Part shown: piece after piece, positions 38,401-53,400 of the stretch
Position numbering within the stretch: the first letter of the stretch is position 1
Layout: each line of letters begins with the position of its first letter
Assembly: GCA_964017045.1 (NCBI GenBank)
Contig: OZ024802.1
Span: forward strand, 28,544,793-28,608,792
Reading direction: 5' to 3'
DNA length: 64,000 nucleotides
Source of the DNA: Omphiscola glabra
Lineage: Eukaryota > Mollusca > Gastropoda > Lymnaeidae
The notes under the pieces: model-generated
What the model was told of the DNA's origin: nothing
The model's database searches: none
Seen by the model: only the letters and a program-made list of their open reading frames with translations
Made by a program: the position numbers and the translations under genes

Positions 38401-41400
38401 CAGTGTTAGTATACAAAGTAATTAATTATTAATAAGCTTGAATTCTGCTGAGATCTCACCTATATATTTATCACTAAAACTGTAATTTCCTGAATATTCT
38501 AGAAAACATGGAAAGCAACATTTTAAAACATTAGCTTGTATTTACAATATTTAGTGACACATAGAAGAATATCGGAGCAATTACATAGCTAGGCCGAGTG
38601 TAACAAATAATTATACAACACTTCAACTTCAACAAAGCTAGGCAGAGTGTAAAAAATTATATACAACACGTTCAGCTTTAAGCCTTTAATATACTAGTAT
38701 TTTTTATGAAGAGAAAATTTCTTTGGGTAACATAAAATATCCCAACTATCATTTCTTTATATACAAAAAAATTCTCTTAAAGATGAGAATACAAATAAAA
38801 TTATTCAATTGTTTGAAATGTAATTTTATAAGCTAATATGATGTATACCCTGAAACAAATAATTAAGGTAATTTGGTGTATAGGGATTTTCCAAACATAC
38901 TTATATTTACTCCAAACATACTTATATTTACTCCAAACATACTTATATTTACTCCAAACATACTTATATTTACTCCAAACATACTTATATTTATATACAC
39001 TAGCTAGAAGACCCATAAGCAATTAAACGAGTCTATGAAAAAATAACTTTTCTTCTAAGTGATGAATTAAAAAAATATAAATAGATGACATTTCCTGAAC
39101 CCTTTATTACGCAGTCCCTGAATGCATTACCGTGTCTAAAAATCTCAAACTGAAGTAATTTGGTATTTAAGAGTCTTCTATTTACAATTATCCATAGATT
39201 TTTGTTCATTATTCTTTGTCAATAAAAAATGAATCTTTAATTGTTAGCTGAGCAACTTTCTGAGTTGCATACCCTATCAAGGCAGACCACTCTTTCTGCC
39301 ACCAAAATCATGTATTTGTTATTAGAAAAGCTTATACCCCCCCCCCCCCCCCCCTCTTTCCCCAGGATCAGAATAAATATTCTGAGTTATTTATTTTACT
39401 TTGATCAGTTAGGTAAGTACTCTTTGGATAAACTTACGTGTGGGCCAATAGTAGCTTTTAGGGATATTTTTTATTTTGGCCAGGATTGCGCTCAAATCAT
39501 TGCTAAATCTGATCACATGTGTCTCCTCTCGTGACTGGTCATCCACTTTCTAGTGTCATGGTGAGGGGTGGAAGTGACAGAGATAACACAATAAAACATC
39601 AAGGTTACAACATTTTAAACATATTACAATATTGAAAAACTCTCCGATTCCCTTTACTTAATATGGAGAGTTAAAAAAAAGGATTCTGAATGTTGGCAGA
39701 GGGAGGGGGATGCGAAGGGAGCAGAAAATCTTTCTTTTGTTTTGGAGGGAAGTAATTTTTGGTCAACTGCAGAGTTAATTTTGTGGAAAGGAGGGGGATG
39801 TCAAAAATTCTGTGTCCGCCCCCAGGCGGCACAAGCCTTAGCTGTAACGCCACTGATAGTCAAACTTTCTAAAGAAGCAGACACCACATGTGAATTCACT
39901 GATAGCTATATGGACACAACTGAGCACAATTAGAACAGGGGGCAGTACATACATGCAGGAGTCTGCCGACAGAAGCACCAAGGTGTTGGCAACTTACCAC
40001 CAAATGTTTTTGCCCATATTCTGGACTGATTCTCATATTTTTCCCACAGGGCCAGTTGCTCTGGCTCGCCGTCCTTCATCCAGATCACATACTCTCGAAT
40101 CATGTCCAGATAAATTTGCTACCAGAAACCCAGGGAGAAGCAAGGGAGGTTAAGTGTTAGCAGAGCTGTCATTATACAAGAAATGCAAGGGGAGGAAATT
40201 TATGCAGTTTGGAGCAGAGGAAAATTAAGTTGACAAAGTCAGTCAAGGAGAGGAGAGGGATAGACATGACCAAAATGATTTATTATATGTATGGTAGTGT
40301 AGATAGTAAGGAAGATGAAGCAATGGATATACAAAATTGTTGGATATGTTTATAACTGTTCTTAGAATTTATTTAATAAATAATAATTAAATAAAATATT
40401 ATTCTTAAAAATTAAAATTAAATTAAAATCATTCTATATTTAAAATCATTCTAGATAAATAGTCAAAACACAATAACAATAATAACACTAAATCAAACCA
40501 AATAATTAAAGGGTAAGTTATAACTGTAACGGGTAAAAATAATTAATTAAAAAGCAATAATTTACAATAAAGATTTGGTTGTTCACGTAAATGAATTAAA
40601 TGTCAAATATAAAATTTATAACTGATTGTAGATGTTAAGCATGTTAACAAATAAAATGGTAGCCATTAAATAAATTAATAAGCAATAGTGAAAGGGATGT
40701 GGCTGTGTGAGTTTGGGTGTGAGCTTATTTGGGATAGGTATGCGAAAGAGGAAAGCGACACATTTGAATCAGCATTACAATTCACATATTTTTCTATACC
40801 TATTTTTATTAAAATGTTTAACAACCCTTTTTCTTTTGGCATTTTTTTCTTCCTGAAAAATTGAATACTAAAAAGACATCCACACCATGCTTTATTATTT
40901 AAAAATTATTATTGATTAGAGTATATTTGGAGGAAGAGAACATTTCTGAAAGGGAATTGCTGTATTTCTAAACATACGGATACAACAAAAACCACAATCT
41001 GTAGCTTCCAAATTTTGGTTGTTCTAAAATTATTTTTAGTATTGGTACTCAGTATATTTATATGATATAAATCAAAATTTTACATTGCACATTTTGTCCA
41101 AAAGCCAGCCCCAGTTATAAATAGAGTTTTATTGTTAAGGTGACATGATTGGACAATTTAAAACTATAGTTAAGTACCAAATCAGCCCCCATTTCAACAA
41201 ACCTCCCCACCCCCCTCCCAAGGCTGGTACCAACATGACAAGTGAAATTACCTCTGGCCTGGAGTGGATGAAGTCACAACAATGGTAGGCATATGACATG
41301 ACAAAGTTGTTGACTTTTGGGAAATGTTCTTTCATTGGGAATTCCCTGAGGTAGGGGTTTTTAAAGACTTTCAACTTTTCCAAGTTGATGAGCCCAGCTG

Positions 41401-44400
41401 TTGGCAGGTGTCTGAGGTTATTTGAGCCAATATTGCTGTAGGACAAAACAAACTATTCACATGTTTATCATAATAAAAAGTATTGTCATTTTTTACATAC
41501 TACAAGTCTAGGACAAAACACATGCTTCAACTATGTCTAAAGAAATACATTATTTTCAAATTTTTAAAAATATTACGTTGGGTTAAAGAAAAAGCTAAGA
41601 CTAATATTTCATTACAATTTTGAATTTAAAATTGAAGAGTTTGTAAGCACTAAAATTGTAAGTAAAGCATCCAATATTTACAGAATGAAAGGAGGTCAAG
41701 GTTAATCAAACTTTCTGTACAAAAAAATAATAATACAAAAATAGGTACATTTTAAAGCTCACTAATTTATTTTCGCTCTAAATGTTTGTAATTTTAATAT
41801 GTAAAAATATAAAACTAAACATTTGCAGCTATGACTAAATTATTCATTGTACTCATTGCTTGTACTTCAAATAAATTTAGCAGTTTAATTATGAACTGCA
41901 GCATACTATTTAAATAGATGATGGAAAATTCTTTACAATGCTCACTGTTAGTACTGATAATAAATAAATAATGAGGAAAATTTAACCCCTCACTTATTTC
42001 ACCTTATCTTAAATTTTACAGTATTGCCTCCCTTGGTCAAAAAATTCGTGTCCCTTTTGAAGCAGCAGAAGCAATGATTGGACAAAGATGCTATAAAATG
42101 TCTTGTTTATTAAGTCAATATAGTAGGTATCTTCAATGGAAAGCTTTGGTAGTTGGATTATATTTTGAAACGTCATATAAGTTCTGGGGAAACAGCTTAA
42201 ATTAGGAAGAAATCAAATCTAAATAATAAGATAGGAATAACATCTGGTGGTTATTGTGGGCCAGATATTGGCAAAAGCTCACTTTGAATTGAATTCAATG
42301 ACCACTTGGCACTGTGCTAATTTGAACCCTCTAGTGCCGTTGTTGATTATTTTATAATTAATTTCAAAAAGCATCAGTGGGCTGGACACAACTTATCCAT
42401 CTCCATGCATTCACTCTCTACAGGTGCTGGGGCACACACTGAAACCCACTATTCCCAAAATCTTACATACATATTTTAAATCACATTGAATCAATATGAA
42501 TGTACTTGCAAGTGTAATTAAAATTTTAGAATAATAAAATGTCTTAACTATTAAGAGGCCAATTTTATTTACTTACAGATCTTTCAAACTTTTGAGGGGC
42601 AGAAAAGCTTCTGGGTGAATTTCCTTGATTTGATTCTCAGCTAAATTTCTGTGGAAATATCAATGCCAGATGTAAATAATACTTAATCTTATTAGACGCA
42701 CAGAATTTTTTAAAGATATAGTTTCATGTCTGCTGGGAGTTGGACTCCCAGTGAGGACACTCAGCAATCTTCCTTGAATGAGTGGTCATACTGGGATGGT
42801 CATCGCACTTCTGTACAAGTTTTTCACTGATTGCACACACCTCTTTGAAAGGGTTAAACCCTCTTGCACCCCCCTACCCATCTCTGGCATCTTGCCAGTT
42901 ACACAAATATCAGAAAAACTCTTCATGACCATACAATTGTATTATTATTATTATTGGGTCCATATTCAAAATAAAATACATACAATAATTAACTTACAGG
43001 TATTCCAAAGACTCCAGTCCAAAGAAAGCGTCACACGGAATTGTTACTATTGAGTTTTTATCAAGAATGAGATCAATGAGTTGGTCCAGACCACGAAATG
43101 GCCGTCCTTCCAATGACTTTATCTGATTGTGTGCTAGATTTCTGTAAAGAGAATGTAGAATTTTGACACAAGGCAAACCAATATTTCTCTTCACAGCAAG
43201 GTCTGATGAATGACAAACATTGGTTGGATAAATTCTGGGGCCTAATTATAGTATAAAGATGGGACATGGAGTGCAGATATTTTTAGAATAGGGGTATAGT
43301 GGGATAGGTGAGAGTAATTTCTTATGATTGTAATTAAAGCATTTATACCATTTGACTAACTTGACCCTAAAATTCTACAAAGACCCACCCATAGTCGCAA
43401 CAATAACAAAAAAGGCAGATTGCACTGGACAGGACACATTGAGAGGATACCGAATTGAAGAGCGGCAAAAGTGATTTACAGGCAAAAACCTAGGTGCAGA
43501 TTGAGAAAGATCGAGGATATAGAGAAGGACTTACACATGCTGGGGATTTGTGCATAGAGACATGGATCGATCTGAATTGAATGATTTGGTGAGGAGGCAA
43601 GGGCCCTTAATGGGCTTTAGAGCTACAGATGATGATGACCCTTAAAACAGTTTTCCCATGAGGCACAAAAAGTTTTTTTTAACTTACCAAAAATCCATCA
43701 GTTTAATCCTTAATTCTATTTATAACCATGGGCCAGTGCAACACTTATTTTATAACCGGGGTTATTAAACTTTTTGCTGCTCTGCACCCCTCTTGATTCC
43801 AAAACATTTCTCCCACCCCATCTTGATCTCAAAACACATTGGCAACCACATCACAAAAAAAAAACGTGCTAATAAAGTTTCAAAAAATTTTCTTGTTTTT
43901 TTTTTGGTCTTCCCACACACCCTAATACTGCCTCCTGTACCCCCAGTGTGTGTGGATGTTGTTAAGAGCCCTTGTTTCATAAGGTGGTTTTATTGGATGT
44001 TCTGGCTCATAAAATAAATAATTTTAGGGAAATAATTTTAGAATATTTACATCATTTCATGAACTTACAGAACAGTGATATTATTACACTGAGACATGTC
44101 AGGCAGTGTTTCAATCTTGTTTGTGTGCACATCACTGAGCGAACAGGATGAGATAACAAATTATTATGTAATATTAAAATAATATAATAACGTGTTAAGA
44201 AATCACCAAAACAGGAGATATTTTAACATCAAAGACATTTTCAACAAAGTATGTTATTGTTTTGAAGTTTTAATTTAAAATAAAAAGAATTACATATACG
44301 AAAAAAACACAAAAAAAAAACAAACCCCAAACAATTTAGTACACAATTTCTAACGTTATTTTAAAAAAAATCAATTCATTTGCAATAGCAAGTGGATCAA

Positions 44401-47400
44401 GAACTTACAAAAATGTCAGTTTTTTCAAATGGATGCATATATCATTGGGTATTGATTCGATGCTGGCTCGATCAAGAGAAAGTTGACGTAGGTTGGTGGT
44501 GCCGGTCAAGTTAGGGAATTTAGACATGCTGCGAAGTTCTGACAGTTTTCTGGTGACCAATAATTTTAATTTTTTAAAAATTCCATCTCAATCTAAAAAC
44601 CTATGGCTTCCACATTAGACTTAAGGATTTTTCAATAGTGCATAATAGTGATGGATTTGATATTAAATCATATGCATTATAGTTAATGCCAGCTAATGTC
44701 ATATTAATTTAATAGTAACTTTACTTAAATTAAAGTGAAGTTAACTTCAAAATAAAAAAAGAGAATGATAAAAGCAATTTTTTTAATTTGGTTCCAAAAC
44801 AAAATAAAACAACATACAATCCTTCAAGAAGAGGCAGGTTGATAAATGCATGCTCCCCTATAGACTTAAGTGGATTGTGACTGATTTTTAATGTGTTGAG
44901 TCTTGTCTTGTTGAGGAAGCTCTTATCTGGGATGTGAACCATGCTGTTGTTTTCAAGATTTCTATATTGGAAGGCATAAGAAAAACATGCTAAAACTAAA
45001 ATTTTTATTAAACAAATAAATTAATTAATCTTGAATCAATGATTATTTTGAGTTAAATGAGATTTAATAGACATTTAAAAATATTATTTTTAATGAATAG
45101 AGTGCTTTTAAATTTAAGTAAAATTAAAAAAAATTTAAATGGGGGAATATTGCATTGTTTAAAATGTATTATTTATTTTAATCCATTTATCTAAATGCAC
45201 TTTACATGCATCTACAAGAGCACATTTTTATTAGGGAATCATGATGTATTGACTCAGGAAGCTGACAAAGATAAAATCAAGAACATGCACATTTATTTAT
45301 TTAAAAAAAAATAAAAAAATAATCCAATTATTGTCCTTGAATAACACTTAAGCTGATGTGGGCTCATTCCCCTTTATGGTTTAACATTTTAAACATCAGT
45401 AATAATTATCTCACCCAACCCACTCCAACCTACCATTCCTTTAAAAAAAAATAGTAATAAAAAAATCAGTTATAGAAAATAATAGCTTTTTAATCAAACT
45501 TTTTATAGATTTATAAGGTAACACAAACAAAAGTGAATAAATTAACATTGAAGGATCCACATTTATGGTATAAGTATACAAACAAATAACACTGTGTAAG
45601 CTTACATTTCTTCCAGTGAGTTAAGGTGGGACAGAGCTGCTGGCATTTTGCTGATCTCATTATCATTAAGTTCCCTGAAATAAATCAACCAATCTGATGT
45701 ATAAGAATAATAAAAATGTGTGGGGTAACTGATGGTGGGACACAGTGCTTCAACCCCTGATCCCACCCTAAAATACCCCCAATAAACCCACTCTTATTTT
45801 CATGAAAGAATCTATAATTCAAAGACCATTTGTTACAATTATTAATCATTACAAAAAATGCTAAAGATGAAAAAGTGCCCAGGATATTTTACATGATTTC
45901 AACTTTGTAACACAAAAGCTTTCAGAATAATTTTTTTTTTAGGCATAACAGAACCATGGCATAAATGAATAGAAGTCATGGCTGATGTGTAGTTGTGTGT
46001 CCGTGGCGTCATTTGCGTTAGGGAGAGGGTCAAAACCCTGTTAGGGAGAGGGTCAAAACCGGGTTAGGGAGGAATTTAGGGTTTAGGTTAGGGTGAGGGA
46101 TAGATTTAGATCATTTTTTCATTTTTAAAAACTTTTTAATCGTCATGGTAAAAAACGCGGACACATAACTACACATTTACCGAAGTCATGAATGAAGGCC
46201 TTGAGAACTTCTCAGATTCCCATCTATATGAAACCATCAATTAATAAATATCAAACTGTGTCCACTTACAAGAATTTGAGTCTTGACAGCCCCAAAAAAG
46301 CATGGTCTTCTATTCTGCTAATTTTATTGTTGGCAAGCTGTCTGAAATTTATTTTAAATCAAAATTAATGCATTTTGAGGTTGACAGGTGATCAGCAATA
46401 CTTAAATTATGTACAATTACACATTCTTAATGCAATAATTAAACATCCGAGGACATATTTAACACTCATTTTGCAGATAAATGACCCAGTTAGAATAAAT
46501 CTAATCATCTGAATTGAAAATACAAAATTACCCAAGTCCTGAACAATAAATTAGCAGTGATGAATTTGTGTATTTTTAATTAAGTAAACTGGTCCGACAC
46601 CTACATCAGTATGAGTAATGATAATATTTGTAGTTTAGTTTTGTAAGATAATTTAGGAGTAAGAGAGTACAGTCTCACAAACTCATTTAGCTAAGACATA
46701 AACTTGAATTTTTTTAAAGAAGACTAAAAAGCTACAAATCATTTTATTTATTTACTTACATATACTGCTTTTTAAAGATTAAAATGTTTTGGTACTGTCA
46801 CTTTAATTTGTGAGGGAGATGTAACGGGGTAAGGTTTGGAGAGAGGTCTCAGTAAACCCTTCCACAATATCGGTCTTGCCGCCTTTATTTTGAAAGCAAA
46901 ATAAATTGCCAAAAATATTTCAATAAATACTAATGATATTGGCAATTATTGGCAGCTAGAAGCGCGGGGCTTCGTAGAGGCGCGAGGGTCCCTAGAGGCC
47001 GGATGTCCCCTAGAGGCGTAAGGCCCCCTAGTAGAGTGGGGCGTGAGGCCAACTAGAGGCGTGAGACCTTGGACAAGTGCGCAGAGTGTCCACGCCTTAA
47101 GACGGTACTGCTTTTCTCCACTAATTTCACAACGGATCAGTTGCGTCGCTACCGCTAGGGATATTACCGCCCGTGACTAACATCTTAGTTTAACATTATT
47201 GTAGACACAAATTCTTACTTTATTTTTTCCATTCATATCTGGCAGAAGTAAATCTTGTTGACGAGAGTTATTCCCCTTTAAGAAGTATCCAACATGTGAT
47301 TCGCATTTATAATATTAATTTTGGGGTGTGTCGATAATATCGTGGTTTAAAATTGGGAAACATGCTGTCCACTGACTATTAAATCAAATTAATTTTTATG

Positions 47401-50400
47401 GACAAAATCTTTTAATCGTCATTAACAATATGTGCAGCACGATGTCTCTAAAACTGTGAGTCTCCTAGAAGCGTGACGCCCCCACCCCCTTTTTAGCGTG
47501 AGGCCCTGGACCAGTCAGTGGGTCCATGCCTGAAGACGGCACTGGTGTGGAGTAGCTACCTCTACGACACAGATTCGTTTTCTCCCCTTCTCTCGATTTT
47601 GCTCAAGCAGAGTGTAGCCTAGTCGCAATCCCTTTTTAAAAGTGCTTATTAAGGATCATTTAAACTATTTTATGACGATTGCTTTTCATTACTCAAGTTT
47701 TTATGTAAATATATGTGTGCTGCCTTTTTAACAAATATTAGTGATATCTACGTTCATAAAGGGCCACGTATATCCCAAAACTTAGTTTGCGATCTCTCTG
47801 CGGGTCAACCGAAAATACCCAATTTGACAACTCCAAACTAAGGGTGCGACATATCCACTAGTAAGACATTTACGTTAATATTTACGGTAAGTTGAAAAAC
47901 AACAACAGCAATGTACTTACAAAAGCAGTAGTTTCGTATTTTTCACAAACGCTTTGTTGGTCAGTTCTGTGATCTTGTTACTGTTAATTGCCCTTTTAAA
48001 TAAATGAGTAAAGACATTCGCAAAATTAAGCTGTCATGATTTTAAGCATTCTAATAAATAACAGAAAAAAGTTCGCAATCCGATGCATCACAGTTCCTAG
48101 TAAGCAATCAAATGTCTGTCCGGAATGAATAGTAGGAAATAAGATAAAACTTTTGGCAGTGGCGTAGATAGGGTTAGTGCCACCCGGGGAGGGTGAAGCT
48201 TTTTTGTCATCACTTCCATGAAAAAAACAAACAAACAAACAAACAAAACTGCAGTTGACCAAAAGGGCCACCCCTCAATATAAAGAAAAAACGTGCCACC
48301 AGGGGCGGACCGCCGTACCCCCTTTATACGCCACTGACTTTTGGCATACATAATAAACACATTTTTATAATCTTACAGTAAAACTATCCTCCACCAAACT
48401 ATATATGTTTGTGTTTGTGCGTGTGGTTTGTCTATATTATGTGTATGTGTGTGGGTTTGGGGGGTGTCCTTAGTGTTCATGGACTGCAACAAATTACCAA
48501 AGGGGATCTTTAAATAAAAGAAGTATTTTCGTCAGTTAGGTCTGAGCGGAAGGATGTGGTGAGGCAGGCCAAAGCCTTACATGGGCTGTAGCGCCACAGG
48601 CATGGGTGGACGGACTGAGCGGAAGGATGTGGTGAGGCAGGCCAAAGATCTTCATGGGCTGTAGCGCCACAGGCATGGATGGATTTTCACAAAAGTATAT
48701 TTAAATGTTAAGTGATATTTGTTGTTTCATATAGGTACTTTCAGGGCCATAATTTTTTTTTTAAGGGACGAAAATCGGTAATTTTATGAACAGTATGTTT
48801 ATCGTTTAAGGGGGATACGTTTCATCATTTCTGTCTGAGCTTTTGCTTATTTTTTTTTTTCAAACAAGAGTTTATTTAAGAAAATACTCACAAGGCCTGG
48901 AGACTGGGGATCTTTCTAAGGGCCTCGACAGGTATTTCGGTCAGCTGGTTGGCATTTAGACACAGGAGAGTCAGAGACCGAAGGTTCTCAAAGGCGCTTT
49001 TGTTGACATATTGTATCATGTTTGAGTCCAGAAACCTGTGCGAAGTATTGGCATAATATTTTAAAAACAATTATGGATTGTTTTTATAACAAACAAAATG
49101 GCTGACAACAGAATAAAATCAATTATGTTACGTCAATGTAACATATATTATAATGCCATTAGTGTATGTACGTCAATGTAACATACATTATAATGCCATT
49201 AGTTGTTGTACGCCAATGTAACATATATTATAATGCCATTAGTGTATGTACGTCAATGTAACATATATTATAATGCCATTAGTGTATATACGTCAATGTA
49301 ACATATATTATAATACCATTAGTTGTTGTACGTCAATGTAACATATATTATAATGCCATTAGTGTATGTACGTCAATGTAACATATATTATAATGCCATT
49401 AGTGTATGTAAGTCAATGTAACATATATTATAATGCCATTAGTGTATGTACGTCAATGTAACATATATTATAATGCCATTAGTTGTTGTACGTCAATGTA
49501 ACATATATTATAATGCCATTAGTTGTTGTACGTCAATGTAACATATATTATAATGCCATTAGTGTATGTACGTCAATGTAACATATATTATAATGCCATT
49601 AGTGTATGTACGTAAATGTAACATATATTATAATGCCATTAGTGTATGTACGTCAATGTAACATATATTATAATGCCATTAGTGTATGTACGTCAATGTA
49701 ACATATATTATAATGCCATTAGTGTATGTAAGTCAATGTAACATCTATTATAATGTCATTAGTGTATGTAAGTCAATGTAACATATATTATAATGCCATT
49801 AGTGTATGTACGTAAATGTAACATATATTATAATGCCATTAGTGTATGTAAGTCAATGTAACATCTATTATAATGCCATTAGTGAAGCCTTCGTTGCAGT
49901 TTCTGATTAGAGAACGAGAGATTTATTTAGGAGTCAACGTTAAGTAGCGTCACTCGTAAGAGGAACATTACCCGACACACACACACTATTGAGCCATAGC
50001 GAAGCTTGGAGTCGCCCGACACACACGCACACACACACACACTATTGAGCCATAGCGAAGGTTGGAGTCGCTTGACACACACGCACACACACACTATTGA
50101 GCCATAGCGAAGGTTGGAGTCGCCCAACTATTTTAAACAAAGAGAGATCAATTAATTCACTTCATCCCTTCCCCTGGTCACCAGGTTTGATCAGAATACA
50201 GTTGGAAATTGTTTAGCTCACCCCACTCCTGGTCATCAGCTATGATCAAGTCATGGTCACCAGCTTTGGACACTGCTACACCCACCCCCAACCATTTTCA
50301 TCAGCTTTGGTCAGGTCCTAGATGGACACTGCTACACCCACCCCAACCATTTTCACCAGCTTTGGCCAAGTCGTAGTTGGACACTGCTACACCCACCCAA

Positions 50401-53400
50401 ACCATTTTCATCAGCTTTGGTCAGGTCATAGATGGACACTGCTACACCCACCCCCAACCATTTTCACCAGCTTTGGTCAGGTCATAGATGGACACTGCTA
50501 CACCCACCCCCAACCATTTTCACCAGCTTTGGTCAGGTCATAGTTGGACACTGTTACACCCACCCCCAACCATTTTCACCAGCTTTGGTCAGGTCATAGA
50601 TGGACACTGTTACACCCACCCCCAACCATTTTCACCAGCTTTGGTCAAGTCGTAGTTGGACATTGCCACTCCCCACCCCCAGCCTTGGACGGAAGGAAGT
50701 AATGCTATAGTGGACCAAGTATTGACTCTTTTCCAGGCGCTCACCAAGAACATCGCCACTGGTCGCAACTGGTCCTGTTCCCACAACTTTGGAAACCTTT
50801 TAAGCACAGTAGACAAGTACCGAGGTCGCCCCTCCCCCTCGAAGTCGTTGCCCCTCTCACCAACAAACTCACAGCATTTAGGAGGCTGCGGGTTTAGTTT
50901 GGCTGGAACGCTTCTATGTACAACATTAAAGCTATATTGAACGCCAGGGAATGGTGCGATTAGTATGCTTCCCATGTACAAAATGAAAGCTATAGAACGC
51001 CGGGGAATGGTGCGATTAGTATGCTTCCCATGTACAACATTAAAGCTATATTGAACGCCAGGGAATGGTGCGATTAGTATGCTTCCCATGTACACCATTA
51101 AAGCTATATTGAACGCCATGGAATGGTGCGATTAGTATGCTTCCCATGTACAAAATGAAAGCTATAGAACGCCGGGGAATGGTGCGATTAGTACGCTTCC
51201 CATGTACAAAATGAAAGCTATATTGAACGCCAGGGAATGGTGCGATTAGTATGCTTCCCATGTACAAAATGAAAGCTATAGAACGCCGGGGAATGGTGCG
51301 ATTAGTACGCTTCCAATGTACAAAATGAAAGCTATAGAACGCCGGGGAATGGTGCGCTCCGCTCTGGGTCGCACACTTTCTTCCTAGAGAGATGGGCAGT
51401 TTAGGCCAGCTGATGAGTTTTTGTTTTTTCCCCCGTGGCTGTAAAGAATCTTGACCCATCCCGGGTGGCCCCACCCACTTATTGCGGCGCTGGTTGTTAT
51501 CTTTTCGGAACTTGTCCACGCAGACCCCCCATGCCTATGACAAGCTGATATGTTCCGTAAATGTTATGGCATTTGTGAAGTCAGTTCCCGTAATTGCCAA
51601 GAATATAGGAGTTAATTTCATACCCCCCCCCCGTTAACAACAACTCTCCAAGATCCCCCCCCCTCCCAAATAAAAGCAAATTAAAAAAAAATATAAAAAA
51701 ATTAGGAGTTTCTTCCCCTACTTACAGTGTTATTCCCCTTGAGCAAAAAGACCTTGTAATGTACTTACAGTTGTTGGAGATACGTCAGATTCCGGAAAGT
51801 CCGAGTAGGCACTTTCGTTAATCGATTGCCTTGGAGAGTTCTGAAAGTTAAATAGGACACATTACTGGTCAAGTAACTCTGACTGGTCAAGTAGCTGTGA
51901 CTGGTCAAGTAACTCTGACTGGTCAAGTAGCTCGACTGGTCAAGTTACTCTGACTGGTCAAGTAACTCTGACTGTTCAAGTAACTCTGACTGTTCAAGTA
52001 ACTCTGACTGGTCAAGTTGATCGACTGTTCAAGTAACACTGACTGTTATTTATGACTTTTAAGCACTTCTGACTCGTCAAGTATTTATGACTTCGCCCCT
52101 GAATGGGTGGGTGCATTCTTTGAGTGTATCAATGTCTCAAAGGGCCACAATTCTTCACATACGGAACAATTTCAGTCCAAAGGTTATTTCCATTAAAAAA
52201 AAAAATAAAAAAAAACACCTAATGTTCATCTTGTGCATTTGTGATTAGCTTCTCAGATGTCGCATACAATTAGTGTCTGTCTAGGTTTTTTGTTTTTTTT
52301 AAATTTCCTGACGTCAGCTAATGGGACGATAGTGTTTCAGTTAAAAGCATTGCGAGGCAATTAGCAACTAAACAACAACAAAAACGAAACGATCAACGCC
52401 ATGCCGGTTAGTCATCAATTTATATAAAACGGACGATTTTTTTTAATAACTGCATGACTAAATATATAGATAAATAATGTAAACAAATTAAATCTCTTAA
52501 TAAGATTTCAAATGTTCATCCATGTATCTTTCTGTTGCAAGATTTATCTATTTTTTGCATCAGACAATACGTTATAGTTTGTATCATATACGTTTCTACC
52601 TCAGCTTGTATCACTATACGTTTCTATGTCAGTTCTTATCACATACGTTCTATGTTAGTTTGTATAACCATACGTTTCTACGTCAGTTTGTATCACATAC
52701 GTTTCTATGTCAGTTTGTATCACCATACGTTTCTACGTCAGTTTGTATCACATACGTTTCTATGTCAGTTTGTATCACCATACGTTTCTACGTCAGTTTG
52801 TATCACATACGTTTCTATGTCAGTTTGTATCACATACGTTTCTATGTCAGTTTGTATCACTATAGTTTCTATGTCAGTTTGTATCACCATACGTTTCTAT
52901 GTAAGATTGTATCACATACGTTTCTATGTCAGTTTGTATCACCATACGTTTCTACGTCAGTTTGTATCACATACGTTTCTATGTCAGTTTGTATCACAAA
53001 CGTTTCTACGTCAGTTTGTATCACATACGTTTCTATGTCAGTTTGTATCACATACATTTCTTCTTAATATGACACAGAAAACAGTGGAGTCAGTTAAGCA
53101 CTGGATGACAATAAACAAGCTCAAATTGAATGATGAAAAGACTGAGGTGATCCCCATTGCTACCGCTCAAAAATTAAAATCTTTAAAAGATACACCATCC
53201 TTTACTCTCTCAGGCGTGCAGATTGAGTTTGCTCAAACAGTGCGAAACCTGGGTGTCTACTTAGACAGAACACTAACTATGGAAAATCACATTAACATGA
53301 TTTGCAAGGCGATTTTTCTAGAGCTGCGCAGAATTAGTCATATCAGACCCTTCTTAACGTTGGATGCATCAAAGAGGCTGATGTCTGCATTCGTGCTATC

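Larger units (their letters stand above)
37252..39997. other. LGR hinge intron
   Basis: AT-rich intron with a 21-bp minisatellite at 38890-38994 and a solo MITE end at about 39730-39855. No exon recognised. Confidence 0.7.

Noticed and set aside
39241..39534. 97-codon frame near the LGR hinge
   Set aside because: Wrong strand, interrupted by a poly-C run giving PPPPPP; no domain or splice support.
46018..46095. TTAGGG-containing repeats suggesting an interstitial telomere
   Set aside because: Spacing is not the regular 6-bp telomere array; the motifs belong to the interior of the TIR element at 45980-46181.
50610..51519. Frames with NRTIPRRSIAFILYMGS repeats on the - strand
   Set aside because: Translation of the 56-59-bp minisatellite; no homology and no splice context.
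52522..53067. Frame encoding FYVSLYHIRFYVSLYH-type repeats fused to the retrotransposon frame
   Set aside because: The 27/28-bp array happens to be open into the CR1/L2 frame; the repeat part is not retrotransposon protein.
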